Below, piece after piece: positions 33,720-45,226 of a DNA stretch of 63,759 nt. The translations under genes were made by a program, and so were the position numbers. Numbering within the stretch: the stretch's first letter is position 1; every line of letters starts with the position of its first letter. Origin of the DNA: Dinochytrium kinnereticum (Eukaryota; Chytridiomycota; Chytridiomycetes; Chytridiales; Chytridiaceae); contig JADGJT010000101.1 of NCBI GenBank assembly GCA_027604005.1, positions 1,044 to 64,802 of the forward strand, in the 5' to 3' direction. The notes beneath the pieces were generated by a model. That model saw only the letters and a list, made by a program, of their open reading frames with translations. It searched no databases and was not told where the DNA came from.

Positions 33720-36700
33720 ATGGATCGGGACTCACATCAGAAGGCTCTTGCGGCCAATGCCACTGGCAGTTCATGTGAGTATCCGATGAGCCTCGTTGCT
33801 TGCTTTGCTTTCTTTTTGATCGTTCTGTTGGGCTTTGATGCGATCGATGTCACTGACAAGCTCTCGTCTCCTGCCTGTGGGCGTAACCAGTATCGTCTGT
33901 CCACCTCGCTCCTCCTTCTTACCCGCCGGCTCATTACGAAACTGACAGCGATGAGGGATTTGACGAGGACTGGGCCGACGAGTTTCCGCTATACTCAAAG
34001 TCCAGTGGTGTCCAATACCTACCATACAAGCCCTCGAATCCCATCAACACTTCCTCCTCCTCTCTCCCCACTGATTCCCTTGACCTCTCTACCCTTCAGG
34101 CGTTTCCTGTTATTTCTTTGGTAGAGGCTCCGGGACTGGGTGCCTCGCCGTCTGCATCGTCAGCCTCATCACCATCTGAGGCAATGACATCAGTAGCCTT
34201 CTCAAAGGCGCAGGAGCGGCAAGGTGTTCCATTCTCGTCGAATGACTCAGTCTCGTCTAATTCTCCTACCCAAACTCTCCCTCCGTTTGTTCCGCCCTGG
34301 ATTTCATCCTTCACGCGTCCGATCGCCGACAATGCAGTAGCTAACACCGAAATCGACTCATCCCTTTCGACTGCATCACTTGAAACCAAACATCCGCCGA
34401 CACATAAAACCTTGACATCATCTACCCCTCAAAATGCTGAGAAACAATCCGTCTCTACATCATCCAATCTGGCAAGCCAGGCTGGAACTTACAATGCTAA
34501 GGCGAGTGGCGGACGGTCTCTGGAATCTCTTGGAGAGGCAGTGAGGCAGATCGCCAAGGCTACGGACTTCACCCACCTCGAACCTGGGTCTCAAAGAAAT
34601 AAGGATTCGGTTCTGCATTATTTTGTCGCAACACATGAGAGTGAAGAAATCTTAGATCAATATTTAACTGGTATCATTCAAGGTGTGTTTCTTGCTCGCC
34701 TGCTAGATATATTCTCGCAAATCATTACGCTTATCCTTTTTCGAGCAACTTTCTGATTATTTCCCGATGCCTTCCTAGCCTTTCTGGAAACTCCAACGTC
34801 GATAAATGCTAATACCTCGGAGGATCCATCTGTGATACGGTCAAGATTTGGGCAGTTTAAGGTTCCTAGATCTGGGGATTATGGGACGGCCTTAGAAGAA
34901 TATCTATTCACAGTCAAGGCGAACGTCATCGATAAAGCCACCCGAGTTTCTTCGCCTCGTATGATTGGCCACATGGTAAGATCTACCGTTCGACTTCCGT
35001 TTTTCTCACTCTCTCATAACCTCTGCAATATTTCAGACCTCAGCACTACCTTACTTCCATCGTCCTCTTGCTCGCCTTCTGACAGCGCTAAACCAAAACG
35101 TTGTAAAGCTTGAAACGGCTATGACAATGACCTACCTTGAACGAGAAACCATCGCGATGCTTCACCGGGAGTTTTTCCGCCGCTCTAATACCTTTTATGA
35201 CCACCACATGCATGCATTTGACCGATCTCTTGGCGTGTTTACGTCCGGTGGGACGATTGCTAACATAACTGCCATGTGGACTGCAAGGAACAAAGCTCTC
35301 AAGGCAGATCATGAGGCTGCCGTAGCAGCTGCAAAGAAAGATGGGAAAAGAGCGAAGGCGTTCCGAGGCGTCGACAAAGAGGGGCTGTTTAAAGCCCTTA
35401 TGCAATTTGGATACAAAGGGGCTGTTATTATTGGGTCGGCGCTCATGCATTATTCGTTTAAGAAAGCCGCGGATCTTTTGGGGATCGGTGATGAGGGGCT
35501 TTGCCTGATACCAACTGATAAGGAGTTCCGAATGAGGTTGGTTCTAGTTTTGTATTGCCTTCTATTTTATACAAAATGTTTATTCTAATCCTACGTTTTT
35601 GCTCCTCCTTGAAAGGACGGATCTCCTTGAAGCTAAGGTTAAGGAGTTTAAAGCGAACAAGTTCCTCATAATAGCTATCGTTGGTATTGCGGGAACCACT
35701 GAAACGTATGTTGCGAATTTAGAAACGTGATCAATACGACTTTCTCATGCTTCTAAACACTAAATGTCCTTTACTACAGCGGTTCAATTGACAATCTTTC
35801 ACGCATCAACTCCATTGCTAAAGAGCATAAGATCCACTTCCACGTTGACGCCGCATGGGGTGGGCCCTTAATTTTCTCCCGGGAGCATCAAAGCAAACTT
35901 CACGGAATAGCCGAAGCTGACACCATCACTATTGACGGACACAAGCAGCTCTATACCCCGATGGGACTCGGCCTCGTTCTCTTCCGTAACCCGACCGACG
36001 CCTCCCATATCCGAAAATCCGCCTCGTACGTCATTCGGCATGATAGCCCTGACTTGGGTAAATTCACGTTAGAAGGCTCTAGGCCAGCCACGAGTTTGCA
36101 CCTGCATGCTTCCCTGCACCTTTTGGGAAGGGATGGAGTTGAAAGTCTTGTTACGAGGTCCGCTACGTTGGTCAGACAGATGGCAGCGCGGTTAAGGACT
36201 CATCCCAAGGGCTGCTTTCAGACTCTCCATGAACCTTCTACCAATATTCTGCTCTATAGGTATATTCCGGCAAGGCTGAGATACAAGGTAGCAGCCATGG
36301 CTCCGTTGGAACCTGAGGAAGATGAAGAGATAAGCGACGCGACTCGCCGAATTCAGAACCGTCAAGCGAGGGAAGGTGTTGCCGGATTTGTTTCCAGGAC
36401 ATCGGTTGGCCTGCCAGACCCTTCCTTTGGAGATATATTGGTCAGGCCTTTTTCTGTCCTTCACTCACGCGCTTCCACCTCTTCGACATCGACGTCACCT
36501 GACCGTACCACTGCGCCCAACACCCGACGTCGATCCCCCGCCACTACGCCGGTTTTGCAAGCTGCGGCATTAAGGATGGCTACGTGTGAGGATGATGAGG
36601 AGGATGAAGAGATTCTCGGTGCTCCGCCTTTGAGACGGGTGGACGCTTTTAGGGTGGTTATTGCGAATCCTCTTACCAAATGGGAGGACGTAGAGGCGGT

Positions 36701-36815
36701 GATTGCTGAACAGCTTTTGATTGGGGAGACGGTTGAAGCTGAGATGGCTATTGAGAAGCCAAGAGGCGTTACAGAGAAAGTCTCTATGTGGATTGGTTGG
36801 CCTTTTGATATGTGA
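33720..36815 (+). CDS. PLP-dependent decarboxylase, PanP-like (aspartate/glutamate decarboxylase group II)
   Basis: 889 aa from six exons (33720-33774, 33891-34682, 34779-34975, 35037-35536, 35616-35705, 35780-36815). After ~280 disordered residues comes a core resembling the bacterial PanP decarboxylases of gamma-proteobacteria, which make beta-alanine from aspartate. Motifs include RMIGHMTSALPYFHRPLARL, GVFTSGGTIANITAMW, IVGIAGTTETGSIDNL, HFHVDAAWGGPLIFSREH, TIDGHKQLYTPMGLGLVLF with the PLP-binding lysine, and FTLEGSRPATSLHLHASLH. The C-terminal part is interrupted by a ~70-residue Ser/Thr/Arg and acidic low-complexity insert before FRVVIANPLTKWEDVEAVI. The substrate (aspartate, glutamate or cysteine sulfinate) cannot be decided by eye. 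No targeting peptide is obvious. Confidence 0.88.
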
Positions 36816-37497
36816 GGTTAGGGTTTGGGGTCGTCTATTTTTTTTTAATCGCTTTACTACTGTTTTTTGTCTTTGGGTGGTCGAGGGGAGCTTGAGGATT
36901 TAAAGTAGCCGTCTTTACCCTGATGTTTTCTTTCTGGCTTCCTAATGTTTTGCTGCTTCTTTCTCTTCCTTTGTAACTAAGACTAGTCAGGCTGAAGGCT
37001 ATTCTTCTTGTGTTGCTTTTGTGGGATCCGGGTCCCCTTAAGTAATTGTTTCTGTGGCTGGACAAGCTCGTTCGATAACACATGCACGTACACACACGAA
37101 CTTTATCTAATAATAATAATGTTAATGAACACGACCTTGATGTTGCAGGCTTCTTACTGACAGTGATGGGATGGGCATGTTTCGTTCACCTTAGCTAAAC
37201 CTGCCATCTTTCACGGACTAAATATTGTAGCCTCTGAAGAAAAAGCGAACACTGTAAAGTTAAGAAACAATTGACAAGATGCATTATTAGTCCATGAGAA
37301 TAACAAGGATATCCTGGTTTTAGCAGAGTCGGCAAAACAAAATACATTAATTATTTTTTAAATTAGGAAGCGAGAAATGAAGAAGCAAACGTAGTGACCG
37401 AGAAGAGAGCTAGGGGAAAGGGGGATTCAAGTAAAACAAAACTCCAAACGAAGAAATACAGAAAAGGACAAAAATGAAGAAAAAAAAACAGCCCTCT
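36816..37497. other. Convergent 3' flanks, no gene seen
   Basis: 682 bp between convergent genes. It is A/T-rich, with a short TAA repeat near 37110-37120 and an A-run near 37480. No RNA gene or plausible reading frame was found. Confidence 0.55.
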
Positions 37498-40023
37498 CTA
37501 ATGATCAGGTTTTGCAACCCCCCTATAAATTCCCATACCCATCAACCTATTTAGCGTCTCCAACATCTGTCCACTCTCCGCCTCCTCCCTCTCCCTAATA
37601 GCCTTCGCCGCCGCCACCTGAGCCCTAAGGGAATTGTTCTGCTTAATCAGCTCATCCATCCCCACAATGGCTCTCGGGAAACAACCAGGAGTAGAACTCG
37701 CGGACGACGACTTTCTTGAGGATACCGACCCAATCTTCTTGTCACAAGGTCTCTTAGAAGGTTTGAGGCTTGGTGTGGTACTGCCGACAGATTGAGGGGT
37801 TACTATAGAGGGTTTAGGAGATTCTTTGGATTTCCAGTTTCTCTTAGCGGTTGGAATGGTAGACTGGGGCTTGAATGGGGAAATGGGGGAGATGGGGTAG
37901 TGCTTCATGTGTTGTTGTTGGTATGGGAATGGGATGGAGAGAGAGCTCGGAGTTGATGTGAGGGTTGGTGGGGATGGAGAAGGGGTTCGATTTACGACCG
38001 AAGACCCGTGTCGTCCTAACGGTTGGTAGGAAAGCGATGTGTTGTTGGAGTATGAGAAGTGAGGTTGAGGTTGCATTATCATAGAAACAACCTGTTGCTG
38101 ATGGGGAGTTTGAGGTAGCGAGGATGAGTAAATAGGAGCGTTCTGAGAGCCACGCTGTTGGATCATCGACGAGTTTAACAAAGTATGCTGCGGCTCATTC
38201 CGGATAATAATGGCGTTATTAGGAGCCGCACAACCAGGAACACTCATCATTCCAACTGGTCTCCCAGGTGATCGTTTTGTCGGGGAGGCAGGTGGGGTAT
38301 TGGCGGTGGATGATGATGATGTTACGGTAGTGGGAGAGGACTTCGTCTGGACGTGAGGCGCTAAGCTGTCCATACCCCCTTGAGCCAACTGCGACCCATC
38401 GCCGCAGAAATAATTTAAAGAGGGTACAGCTAAGCCTTGATGTTTGGATGAATCACTATCTTGGCCAGCGACAGGCGAGAAATGGCTCGACTCGCCCTCC
38501 AATCTAAAGCCGAGTGCGAATTTATTCCCGAGAGGTAAGTGACTGGCAGACTGAGATTGGGGCGGTGAGGCGAAATGATATGAGGGGTTATTAAATCCGT
38601 TGATCGGCGCTGAAGGGTGTTGTGCATGAATCCTCGAGAGCAGAGATGACTGCTGATTAGTATCTTCCTTGAAAGTGTTGGGAACCATAATAGGAACGGG
38701 TGCTGCGGGCATGCTAATACTCTTGGAGTTGAGCTGCGAGAGGAATTGGTTTTGGCTGCTGGTGCCACAGAAGGCCGAGAAGGAATCAATCGAAGATATA
38801 CTCATCTGAATACTCAGATGATCTGCTGCACTATCGGATGAGTTTGAACCCATAGCAAATGCAGTAAGGAGTTCATTCGCTTTAAACCTATCGGGCGAGG
38901 ATGTCGCAGAACTTGGAGATGCTGTGGCGGACGTCGTAGGAAATTCGGCGAGATTTTCCAGAAGATCATTGATATCACCTTCCCCACTACTGTGAAATTC
39001 CTGTGTGAACAGAGCTTTGGAATGGGCCGCCTTTTTCTGCGTCTCCTTGCAGTCTTCGTCCGTCGCCCCAAGCGCCTCCAAAAAGCTTTCAGTCTGCTCG
39101 TCTCCAGGAATTGCAACGTCATGCATAGAGCCTTGCGACCCGGTCAAAAGCAGAGTCGGTGCAGTCGGTAGCCAAGAGTTTCCAGCGCTCAGATTTTTTA
39201 ACCCTGTTGTGGACGCGTCTTCAGTGCCGTCTGCAGATTTCTGTATAGATTTCAGAAGCCCAAAATCAAACATCTGCCCCATGTCGTGATCAAAGAGGTC
39301 AACAGCGGTAAGGCCTTGAAGGTCGTTGAGGGATCGAGAAATGTGAATAGGACCTCCGCATGACTTTCCTCCAGATAGAAATCCTGAAATGTCTGATTCG
39401 TTCCCCTCCGGAGCACCCCAAAGACTGGCGAGATTTATCTCCTTGCAATCATCATTAAAGGATCCTCCATCAGCCTTTATGTAGCCTTCGACTGGGATCG
39501 TGGTTTGAAGGCAGGTCTCAGACATTCTGCGCTTATGATTCTTTCCGCGGTACACCGTAAACCGTCGGTTACCGGCACTTGCAGAGGCTTGAATGCCATG
39601 GATTGGGTATATGGTGCTTGTTGGAACGGGTGATTCCAACATCCCCGAGCCGTCGGAGTCTCCACAGACAGTAGCCATCTCCAAATCGGTGCTGTCCATG
39701 GTGCTTTCCCTCTTCAACGGCCGCGATGTGTTGGGAATGTATGGCAGGGTCTTGGTTATGTCCAACGCATTAGGAAGCATTCCAGAGACAGTATCATCCG
39801 AAAAGGAATGGCGGTCAGAAAAAAAGTAATGATCGTCCGTTGCCATCTTATTGAAGAGGGAGGCATCGTTGTTGTCCGAGTCATAGGCTTGACTGAAGAT
39901 AAGGTCGCCAATCTCGCCCACGTCGTCAAGGCCTACAGTGGTCAATGTATGGTTAATATTGGGCAAAGCATTTATGAGTAATCTAATTTCACCTTGATGT
40001 GTGTTGGTCCGGTCCAAGTCCAT
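37498..40023 (-). CDS. Uncharacterised disordered protein with C-terminal coiled coil
   Basis: One uninterrupted frame, 841 aa, from ATG at 40023. The sequence is low-complexity, rich in Ser, Pro, Gln and Asn, with many SP/TP sites (for example PTSTIYPIHG and PSPSPPTLTSTPSS). The last ~70 residues form a leucine-rich amphipathic helix: VGMDELIKQNNSLRAQVAAA and then MLETLNRLMGMGIY. A basic stretch (SKRPCDKKIGSVSSRKSS) precedes it. The layout resembles a transcriptional regulator with a dimerising coiled coil, but I see no bZIP basic region and assign no family. Confidence 0.75.
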   Translation of the reverse strand: MDLDRTNTHQGEIRLLINALPNINHTLTTVGLDDVGEIGDLIFSQAYDSDNNDASLFNKMATDDHYFFSDRHSFSDDTVSGMLPNALDITKTLPYIPNTSRPLKRESTMDSTDLEMATVCGDSDGSGMLESPVPTSTIYPIHGIQASASAGNRRFTVYRGKNHKRRMSETCLQTTIPVEGYIKADGGSFNDDCKEINLASLWGAPEGNESDISGFLSGGKSCGGPIHISRSLNDLQGLTAVDLFDHDMGQMFDFGLLKSIQKSADGTEDASTTGLKNLSAGNSWLPTAPTLLLTGSQGSMHDVAIPGDEQTESFLEALGATDEDCKETQKKAAHSKALFTQEFHSSGEGDINDLLENLAEFPTTSATASPSSATSSPDRFKANELLTAFAMGSNSSDSAADHLSIQMSISSIDSFSAFCGTSSQNQFLSQLNSKSISMPAAPVPIMVPNTFKEDTNQQSSLLSRIHAQHPSAPINGFNNPSYHFASPPQSQSASHLPLGNKFALGFRLEGESSHFSPVAGQDSDSSKHQGLAVPSLNYFCGDGSQLAQGGMDSLAPHVQTKSSPTTVTSSSSTANTPPASPTKRSPGRPVGMMSVPGCAAPNNAIIIRNEPQHTLLNSSMIQQRGSQNAPIYSSSLPQTPHQQQVVSMIMQPQPHFSYSNNTSLSYQPLGRHGSSVVNRTPSPSPPTLTSTPSSLSIPFPYQQQHMKHYPISPISPFKPQSTIPTAKRNWKSKESPKPSIVTPQSVGSTTPSLKPSKRPCDKKIGSVSSRKSSSASSTPGCFPRAIVGMDELIKQNNSLRAQVAAAKAIREREEAESGQMLETLNRLMGMGIYRGVAKPDH

Positions 40024-40878
40024 ATGAGCAAGATCCTAAAGTAGCTCGGTGCGGAAATACTGCGCCTATCGATATCCGATTCCTGTTGCTCCCTCGTCTT
40101 CAATAAAATGCTTCCTCCAAAGTGCCTGATGTGAAGGGTCCGTTGCGAGTGAATAGTGTAGAGCTGTTTGGAAGAGAGAGGAGCGGGACGAAAGTTGGCG
40201 AGCAAGAGGCCAGCTTCGTTGCAACCTTTTCTCTTTAGGGTGAGATGCGTCAATATGTAGTAGGAGACAGCCTATATCTGTCTACCTTGTCCAACTGAGT
40301 CTTAACAATGACCGAGTCATGTTTGCCCAATCCTCGTTGAATCTTGACGGCGATTGGGATTTTGAGCCCCCATTCGTGATTCGAGGTTCAAAATGGTTCG
40401 CAGGCCTCGTCCAACTCTGATGCTGTCTGCTAACGCGAATCAGAAATCTCTGCGCTTAGGGCCAGCCGAATGTGGCCGATAATAGCTTACGGCATCTGAT
40501 CAATGCCTTGGATCGCCGAATCGAGGCGGTAGTCCATCAATCATTGTCAATGTTTCGTGTACTTGTTGCATTTCAACACTAACGGCTGGCGTGCCATTCG
40601 CACAGCGGCCCTGAGGACGTTGCAGCGTTCGGACACTGCCCTTGCCGGCATCGCCTGTCTGTCTGACCTCCTGCCCTAAGACGCCAGAATTCGAATGAAT
40701 CGTCAGCAAACATGTCCCAGAAAAAGGAGGTCGTCACACTCGCCTTTTGCCCCAACAACTTGCCGCCATCTCCCATCCCATCGATCTTCCGTCGAGTTGA
40801 GCACCGCACTCGCATCCATCCATTCAGCACCCCAGGCGTTAACGAGGTCAAAAAGAAGAAGACGCACCGGTAGGCACA
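40024..40878. promoter_or_regulatory. Divergent promoter region between the coiled-coil protein and the mitochondrial carrier
   Basis: 855 bp between head-to-head genes. Short open frames on both strands (for example 40579-40851 minus and 40695-41258 plus) have no protein-like features, and the latter crosses introns of the carrier gene. No element is assigned. Confidence 0.5.
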
Positions 40879-42115
40879 ATGAGCGCGACCGAGACCAAGA
40901 GCGCAAACGGCGCTATGCAGACCGTAAAGGAGCTGTTTGCGGGCTGTGTGGGCGGTATTGTGCAGGTGTGTTCCTTTCCATTCTGCTTAACTTCCGGCCT
41001 CTTTGCTTTCCTTTACCTGAAGCTAACTCGATTGTTTTCACAGGTTTTGACTGGCCAGGTATGTGTTTGTGTGGGAATTGGTTGTGCCGTCTCGTTGATC
41101 CGCCAGAGGCTACTAGTCAGACATTAACGTGTCCATGCTTTAGCCGTTCGATACTGTTAAGGTTCGATTACAAACACAGCCCGACAAGTATTCGAGCTTG
41201 GTGGACTGCATTAAAAAGACCTACGCCAATGAGGGCTTTGTTGGATTTTACAAGGTAACCTATCCCATGTCGCTGGAATGGACCTGATCCCACTCAAATA
41301 AGGGAACTCTGACCCCCCTCATTGGAATTGGAGCCTGTGTCTCAATCCAATTCGGTGCTCTTGAGGCGTCCAAGCGATACTTTGCCTCGCAAAACCCTTC
41401 TAAGGACCCCAATGCCCTCACCGCCGGTCAGCTTTACCTCTCGGGAGCAGCGTCTGGCCTTGCCAACTCGTTCCTCTCTGGTCCCATTGAGCACGTAAGG
41501 ACTCGCCTTCAGATTCAAGCTGGTGGTGCTGAAAAGGCGGCATACAAAGGTCCCCTTGATTTCGCTAAAAAGGTTGTTGGCCAGTATGGCATCGCGGGGC
41601 TGTACAAGGGACAGGGAATCACCTTGCTGAGAGAATGCCATGGTTATGGAATTTACTTCCTCACTTATGAGGCTATGATTCAGCGGACTATGAGATTGGA
41701 GAAGAAGGCCAGGAGTGAGATCTCTGCTTTGACGCAATGCAGCTTTGGTGCCCTCTCTGGGTACACTCTCTGGGTCATGATCTATCCTATCGTAAGTTTT
41801 GGGATTTCTGCTGATTGCATTTATTGACCGCTTGTTTAGGATGTGATTAAATCTCGCCTCCAAACCGATAGCTTCAACCTAGTGGAACAGAAATACAAGG
41901 GTTCGGTTGACTGCGCCCGCAAGATTTTGGCTGTTGAGGGGATCCGTGGATTCTACAGAGGTATGTACAGTGACTTTCCAATTTGATTGCTTTAAATGTC
42001 TCGTGCTGATATTGTGTGAAAAATAGGTTTCCTTGCGTGTATGCTAAGGGCTGGACCCGTGAATGCGGTCACTTTTGTCGCTTATGAGGCGACAATGTCT
42101 GTTATTGGACGATGA
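40879..42115 (+). CDS. Mitochondrial carrier family protein, Ymc1/Ymc2-like
   Basis: 303 aa from six exons (40879-40965, 41044-41058, 41144-41254, 41303-41791, 41840-41960, 42027-42115). The second exon is 15 nt and encodes VLTGQ, part of the first signature. All three carrier repeats are present: [26 protein letters not shown] and [13 protein letters not shown], each followed by a GFYKG, GLYKGQG or GFYRG motif. Six transmembrane helices are expected in the inner mitochondrial membrane. The mix of signatures, with [10 protein letters not shown] in repeat 2 and the [12 protein letters not shown] segment, is closest to the yeast Ymc1/Ymc2 group, which has been linked to amino-acid and pyruvate-related transport. 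The acylcarnitine carrier is the nearest alternative. Confidence 0.93.
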
Positions 42116-42904
42116 TTAAATGTGTTATGATTGACACTTATCCTCAATTTGTAGGAGAATCTTTAATAGATTACTGAAAATATAGAAGAGTAGTTTACGC
42201 GAAGAACTCTTATAATTCTTATAACGCTAGGAATCAACAGAAGCACGAACCAAAACAGTCTTTGACTACATAAAAACGGAAGAAAAAAATTACAAAGAAA
42301 GAAGTCAAGAAGAGGCTGTTGCTTCCCCCTCAAATTTACATATATAACGGCCAGCAACAACCAACAACAACAACAAAAACCGCAAACAGAGCCCCTTAAA
42401 GAGTCGTGCGTTGTCACTAAATTCACGCCTTGACCCCTGACCCATTGATCCTTAAAGTGCTACACCAATTTACCCAATCCTCAAAAAGCTTTGCATATAG
42501 AAGAAGCAAAGAAGAAAGGATGAGAAGGATTAAAGGTAATCTGATTGTAAAAGACACAAGCGGGGGAAAAAAAAAAAGACACAGCTTGTTTTGCAGCTGT
42601 GCTTGTTACAAGAAGAAGAACCCCAGCTAATGAAAACGAGAGGAAAAATGAAAAGCAAAAGTGGATGCGTGAAAAGGAACAAAAACAAATGAAACAAAAA
42701 GAAGTAAGACGTCCATCAGCAAAGCAAGGTAAAACGCGCCAAAGAAATTTCAGGCAAAAACTAGAACCAAATTGTAGCTCAAATAAAACTATGCGCCTCA
42801 AAAGGGTATTGAAAAATAAAAGTAATGGCTTAAATATCCCCACGATTGTGCATTGCTATTCTACGGGATAGCAGGTGCTCGTTTTGTGCGGAGAAAAAAG
42901 CTTT
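42116..42904. other. Convergent 3' flanks, no gene seen
   Basis: 789 bp between convergent genes. It is strongly A-rich on the plus strand (about 42500-42700) and shows no supported gene. It probably contains both 3' UTRs. Confidence 0.55.
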
Positions 42905-44812
42905 TTAACACATATCGACATCTCGTCCAAAGGATGCAGGCATTTGTGGAAGCTCAAACACCGTCCCGAGCGGCACGGTCAGCATCAGATCCTGCTCTGT
43001 CGCACCAGATTGAAGAAGAAGACCGCGAACGCAATTTTCCAGTTCCCGCATACGCTCCTGCTGTCGGCCAGCGAGAGCCTGCATCATCTTAATATACTCA
43101 ACACTGCGGCGCAAGATAGCACCCTAGGAGAAAGTATGTTTACCAAATAAGTCGGCAGGAAAGGTTTCGGGTGTGTTGATTTAAAAAAGATGATATTACC
43201 TTATTCTGAGCCTCAGATGTGAAGTCCGGAAGCAATGTGGAGAGCTCCTGAATCTTCTCATTTATGTTGTCCCGTCTTCGTCGCTCCACCGCGTTGTGGC
43301 TCTCACGCCGCCGCCTTCGTTTCTCGTTCAAAAGTTCCACGCTATGAGGATGGTGGGAGGAGGAGGAGGGATTTGGGAGAGACATAGAGAGAGAGCTAAG
43401 GTTGAGCAACATCGCAACAACGTACAGGGGGACCAATAAAAAAAATAATCCCAATAAAAGAACGAGATAGGAAAGGAAAAGGCAAAAAGTAAAAAAAAAA
43501 AAGGGCATGTTAATAAAGCGAGACGGCCTCAACCAAAATGGTTCGCAAAAGCAGTCTCATAACGCAAGCAAAATGCTAGCATTGAATATGACAGCATTGC
43601 GCCGATCGGCCCAATGCAAACGTATGGAGTGAACGAAAATAGAAGGGTGAAAGGGAAATATTAATGTACCTTCTAGCATCGGCATCATCAATAGAGCTGA
43701 AGGGGGTTCCATCTTTAGTCCTAGTGCCAGAGCTCGATGAGACTGATGAAGGGGTGGCGCCTTTAATAGATGATGAACTTGGAGATCCGGCTATTTTCTT
43801 GAAAGAAGAGGTGGATGAAGCTGATGTTGACAAGTGGGCAACAGCGGCAGCAGCGGCAGCAGCGGAAGAATGTCCCATTGCCCCGGTTAAGGTTGGAGCA
43901 GAGGAATTAGAAGACAGAGAAGATCCAGCACTCTTCGATGCAATCACGGCCGCAGCTGCCGCAGCAGTTACATGATCCATGGCGCCAAATCCAGAGTTGG
44001 AATGGACCGGTAGCGACATAGAGAAGAAGGCACCAGGGGCGTGGCCCGAAGGGTTTGTATTGGAGTTGTATGACCCGATATGATGCTGCGATTGAAGCTG
44101 GGCTGCGTGGATAAAACTTGGGTTCGGGTTCGATTGATTGTGATGGACGCTTGATGCCGCAGCTGCAGCTGCGGCAGCTGCTGCAGCGACAACATTTGTG
44201 CTGTCCACAGCTTTCGGGTGGACGCCCAGCTTGCGCTGCTGGGATGAGAGAGTTGTGGGCTTCAAAGGAGCAGATGTGCCTGGTGTTGGTGTCTGAAAGG
44301 CATTTGGATTCCCTGATTGATCAAAATGCGTCGAATTAAATGGCTTATAGACACAGTTGGCCTCGAAGATGAAAGCATGGGGCTAAAATCATACCGTAAG
44401 AAGAATCGCTGAAAGAACTAGCACTATGGTTTGTGAAATCATCGATGGGATCAAAGTCATGATCGAGGGGGGATGTGGAGAGTGGCGAAAGCATGGAGCT
44501 GGGGTCCTGGAACTGTGGGAGGCGCCGATGGTGGCCATGAAGATCTCCAAGTGACGCCCCAACACCTCCTCCGAGCATGCCAGCCAAATCTCCAAAATCT
44601 GCCGACATGGAGAAAGGGTCTGTGGGGTCAAGCTCCAACTCCTGTTTGATCATGGGCGAGCTGAAGTCCAGCAATGTCGTATCCATATGCTGGTTTGAGT
44701 TCATGGAGTTCATATGCTGAAGCTGCATCTGCATCTTTTGCTGCTGAAGCTTTTGAAACTGCTGCTGAGACTGAAGACCATTGGCAGGTGCTGACTTTGA
44801 GAGATTAAACAT
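42905..44812 (-). CDS. bHLH transcription factor with poly-Ala and Gln-rich regions
   Basis: 491 aa from four exons (44812-44395, 44312-43670, 43395-43200, 43123-42905). The basic helix-loop-helix lies near the C-terminus. The basic region is RRRRRESHNAVERRRRDNIN, with the E-box-contacting His, Glu and Arg of class B factors. Helix 1 reads EKIQELSTLLPD and helix 2 GAILRRSVEYIKMMQAL, after which a short leucine-containing helix follows. It should bind CACGTG-type E-boxes as a dimer. The N-terminal half is Gln/Met-rich, then Asp-rich, then carries three poly-Ala runs. A start at 44812 is the first ATG in frame; an upstream exon is possible. The third exon could instead begin at 43341, shortening the protein by 18 residues without changing the frame. 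Confidence 0.85.
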
Positions 44813-45226
44813 CGCTGAAGTATTAGAGGTTGCTGACGCTATGGGGGAGGATTCGCTAGAGCGGCCAGCAATTGAGAGCACAATCTGATGTCGTAGTGGA
44901 TAGATTCCAGGGTGTCCAAGATGGGGTAGGCGATATCCACCCCAAAAGCAAAGTGCCTCTACCGCAATGCTCTTTTCAGACCTCTGACTAAAGCAATACC
45001 CTCGCTCTGCTCGGCACTGTCAATCGCAGAAGTACCGGTGCTATCTCGGTAGGCGTATCGTGAAGCAGCGCTGCTAGCTGTCGCTGACGGCTGTTTGGGC
45101 AGCGCTTGGGCGGTCGGTGTGTTGGGTGGTTGCTGCTGTCTTGCGGAGGATTTGGGATTTTGGGGGTTCAGACGTGCGACAAAATCCCAATTGGCTGAAT
45201 CACCACCTTCCACAATCCAAGCTGCC
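44813..45226. promoter_or_regulatory. Divergent promoter region between the bHLH gene and DHX34
   Basis: 414 bp between the two start codons. Both genes' frames remain open into it without an ATG, so first-exon boundaries are less certain here than elsewhere. Confidence 0.5.

Noticed and set aside
43341..43395. Alternative acceptor at 43342 for the third exon of the bHLH gene
   Set aside because: It keeps the frame, but the upstream acceptor at 43396 has a better branch-point-like sequence and continues the Ser/Pro-rich coding composition. Both remain possible.
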